From positions 1 to 64,000 of the forward strand of contig NZ_JACBYP010000024.1 in the NCBI RefSeq assembly GCF_018982965.1: 64,000 bases of DNA. The letters run 5' to 3'. Position numbers and translations under genes: made by a program. How positions within the stretch are numbered: the first letter of the stretch is position 1; the number at the start of each line of letters is the position of its first letter. Below are positions 63,486-64,000 of this stretch, piece by piece. The stretch comes from Streptomyces mayonensis. GTDB taxonomy: Bacteria; Actinomycetota; Actinomycetes; Streptomycetales; Streptomycetaceae. The notes below the pieces were generated by a model. The model saw only the letters and a program-made list of their open reading frames with translations. It did not search any database and had not been told where the DNA came from.

Positions 63486-64000
63486 TCACCGTTCGCAGCA
63501 GTAGCCGGGCGGGACGGAGGACGGGCTCCGGACCGGATCCGGGACCGGCCTGCGGGACGGGACGGGGGCGTGCAAGCGGGAGTGGACGCGGGAGCGGCCG
63601 TGGACGCGGACGTAGACGGTGACTCGTGCCCCGTTGACCCGGCTGGTGCCGTACTCGCGGAAGTGGCGCCGCAGGGTGCTTGTCTTCGCCGCCTCCCGAG
63701 GGTCGGTCAGCGGGTGCGCACCGGTCGCGCGGACCACGACGATCCGCTCGTACCGCAGCATGCGCGCCGCGATGCTCCGGGCGGGAAGCTCGACACCTGC
63801 GAGGGTGTTCGACGAAACGGGGTCCTGTGCCAGGGCCAGATCCGTCAGCGCGGCGGTGTCCTCGGGGTCGGCCGCGGTCAGGATCCGGTGCCGGCCGGTG
63901 AGGTAGAGCAGCCCGTCGCCCGGGCGGCCCTGCTCGCGCACCGCCGCGCCGACCGCGGTGACGTTGTCGCTCCGGCTCTCGGGCGTCCTCAGCGACAGGC
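63486..64000 (-). CDS. Partial hypothetical protein running off the right edge
   Basis: The C-terminal 171 codons or so of a minus-strand gene whose start lies beyond the window; the frame is open from 64000 to the TAG or TGA near 63486. The visible part includes GDGLLYLTGRHRILTAADPED, then VVVRATGAHPLTDPREAAKT, and an Arg/Val-rich tail (VYVRVHGRSRVHSRLHAP). I do not recognise the family. It reads in the same direction as the EACC1/caspase pair, about 105 bp upstream of it, and may belong to the same locus. Confidence 0.55.
   Translation of the reverse strand, partial: LSLRTPESRSDNVTAVGAAVREQGRPGDGLLYLTGRHRILTAADPEDTAALTDLALAQDPVSSNTLAGVELPARSIAARMLRYERIVVVRATGAHPLTDPREAAKTSTLRRHFREYGTSRVNGARVTVYVRVHGRSRVHSRLHAPVPSRRPVPDPVRSPSSVPPGYCCER

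Overview
The window is chromosomal DNA from a Streptomyces species. The G+C content is very high with strong third-position bias, GTG and TTG starts are common, and the gene order (fad genes, ansP, tex, an SCO6745-family gene, idi, hopanoid cluster, c-di-AMP riboswitch) matches, from memory, the S. coelicolor SCO6731 to SCO6773 region. Similarity calls rest on recognised motifs and remembered family sequences; no database search was run.

Layout. 1-4.7 kb: terminator of an upstream gene, thiolase and a fused hydratase/hydroxyacyl-CoA dehydrogenase (beta-oxidation), and a MerR regulator. 5-8.6 kb: L-asparagine permease, a macro-domain protein and a secreted M1 aminopeptidase. 8.6-9.7 kb: decayed DNA with an 8-bp tandem repeat and an M14 carboxypeptidase pseudogene. 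9.7-23.4 kb: housekeeping genes, namely a BCCT transporter, D-amino-acid oxidase, an ABC-F protein, Tex, a tiny LPFR protein, an SCO6745-family protein, two DJ-1/PfpI genes, an enoyl-CoA hydratase, a RsbW-like ATPase, Idi and a CDF metal exporter.

23.9-30.9 kb: a tightly packed seven-gene cluster with two CDP-alcohol phosphotransferases, a LicC-like nucleotidyltransferase, an sn-glycerol-1-phosphate dehydrogenase-like enzyme, a GT2 glycosyltransferase and a TagGH-type ABC exporter. I infer that it makes and exports an unidentified polyol-phosphate-containing envelope lipid or glycopolymer. 31.3-45.2 kb: the hopanoid cluster (hpnC, hpnD, a small DUF6380-like gene, hpnE, polyprenyl synthase, shc, nucleosidase, hpnH, ispG, dxs, hpnO-like), followed by an XRE-cupin regulator with a four-half-site operator and a 42-aa membrane protein. 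The cluster carries its own MEP-pathway genes, and idi lies 9 kb upstream, so precursor supply and hopanoid synthesis are co-located.

45.2-49.8 kb: a tyrosine phosphatase, a c-di-AMP (ydaO-type) riboswitch in front of a LysM-M23 cell-wall peptidase, an SGNH hydrolase and an MBL-fold hydrolase. 50.4-59.6 kb (minus strand): a peptide-uptake operon with a lipoprotein, two permeases and two ATPases, interleaved with an M14 carboxypeptidase, an FMN-binding PaiB-like protein and a YtcJ-like amidohydrolase. It is divergent from an odd regulator that joins a GbsR/MarR winged helix to the N-terminal domain of an IS5-type transposase. 60.8-64 kb: a decapitated gene remnant, then a caspase-like protease fused through one membrane segment to a ProX/OpuAC-like ligand-binding domain, its EACC1-type partner, and a partial gene running off the edge. 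The caspase/EACC1 pair and the polyol-phosphate cluster are the most interesting systems here.
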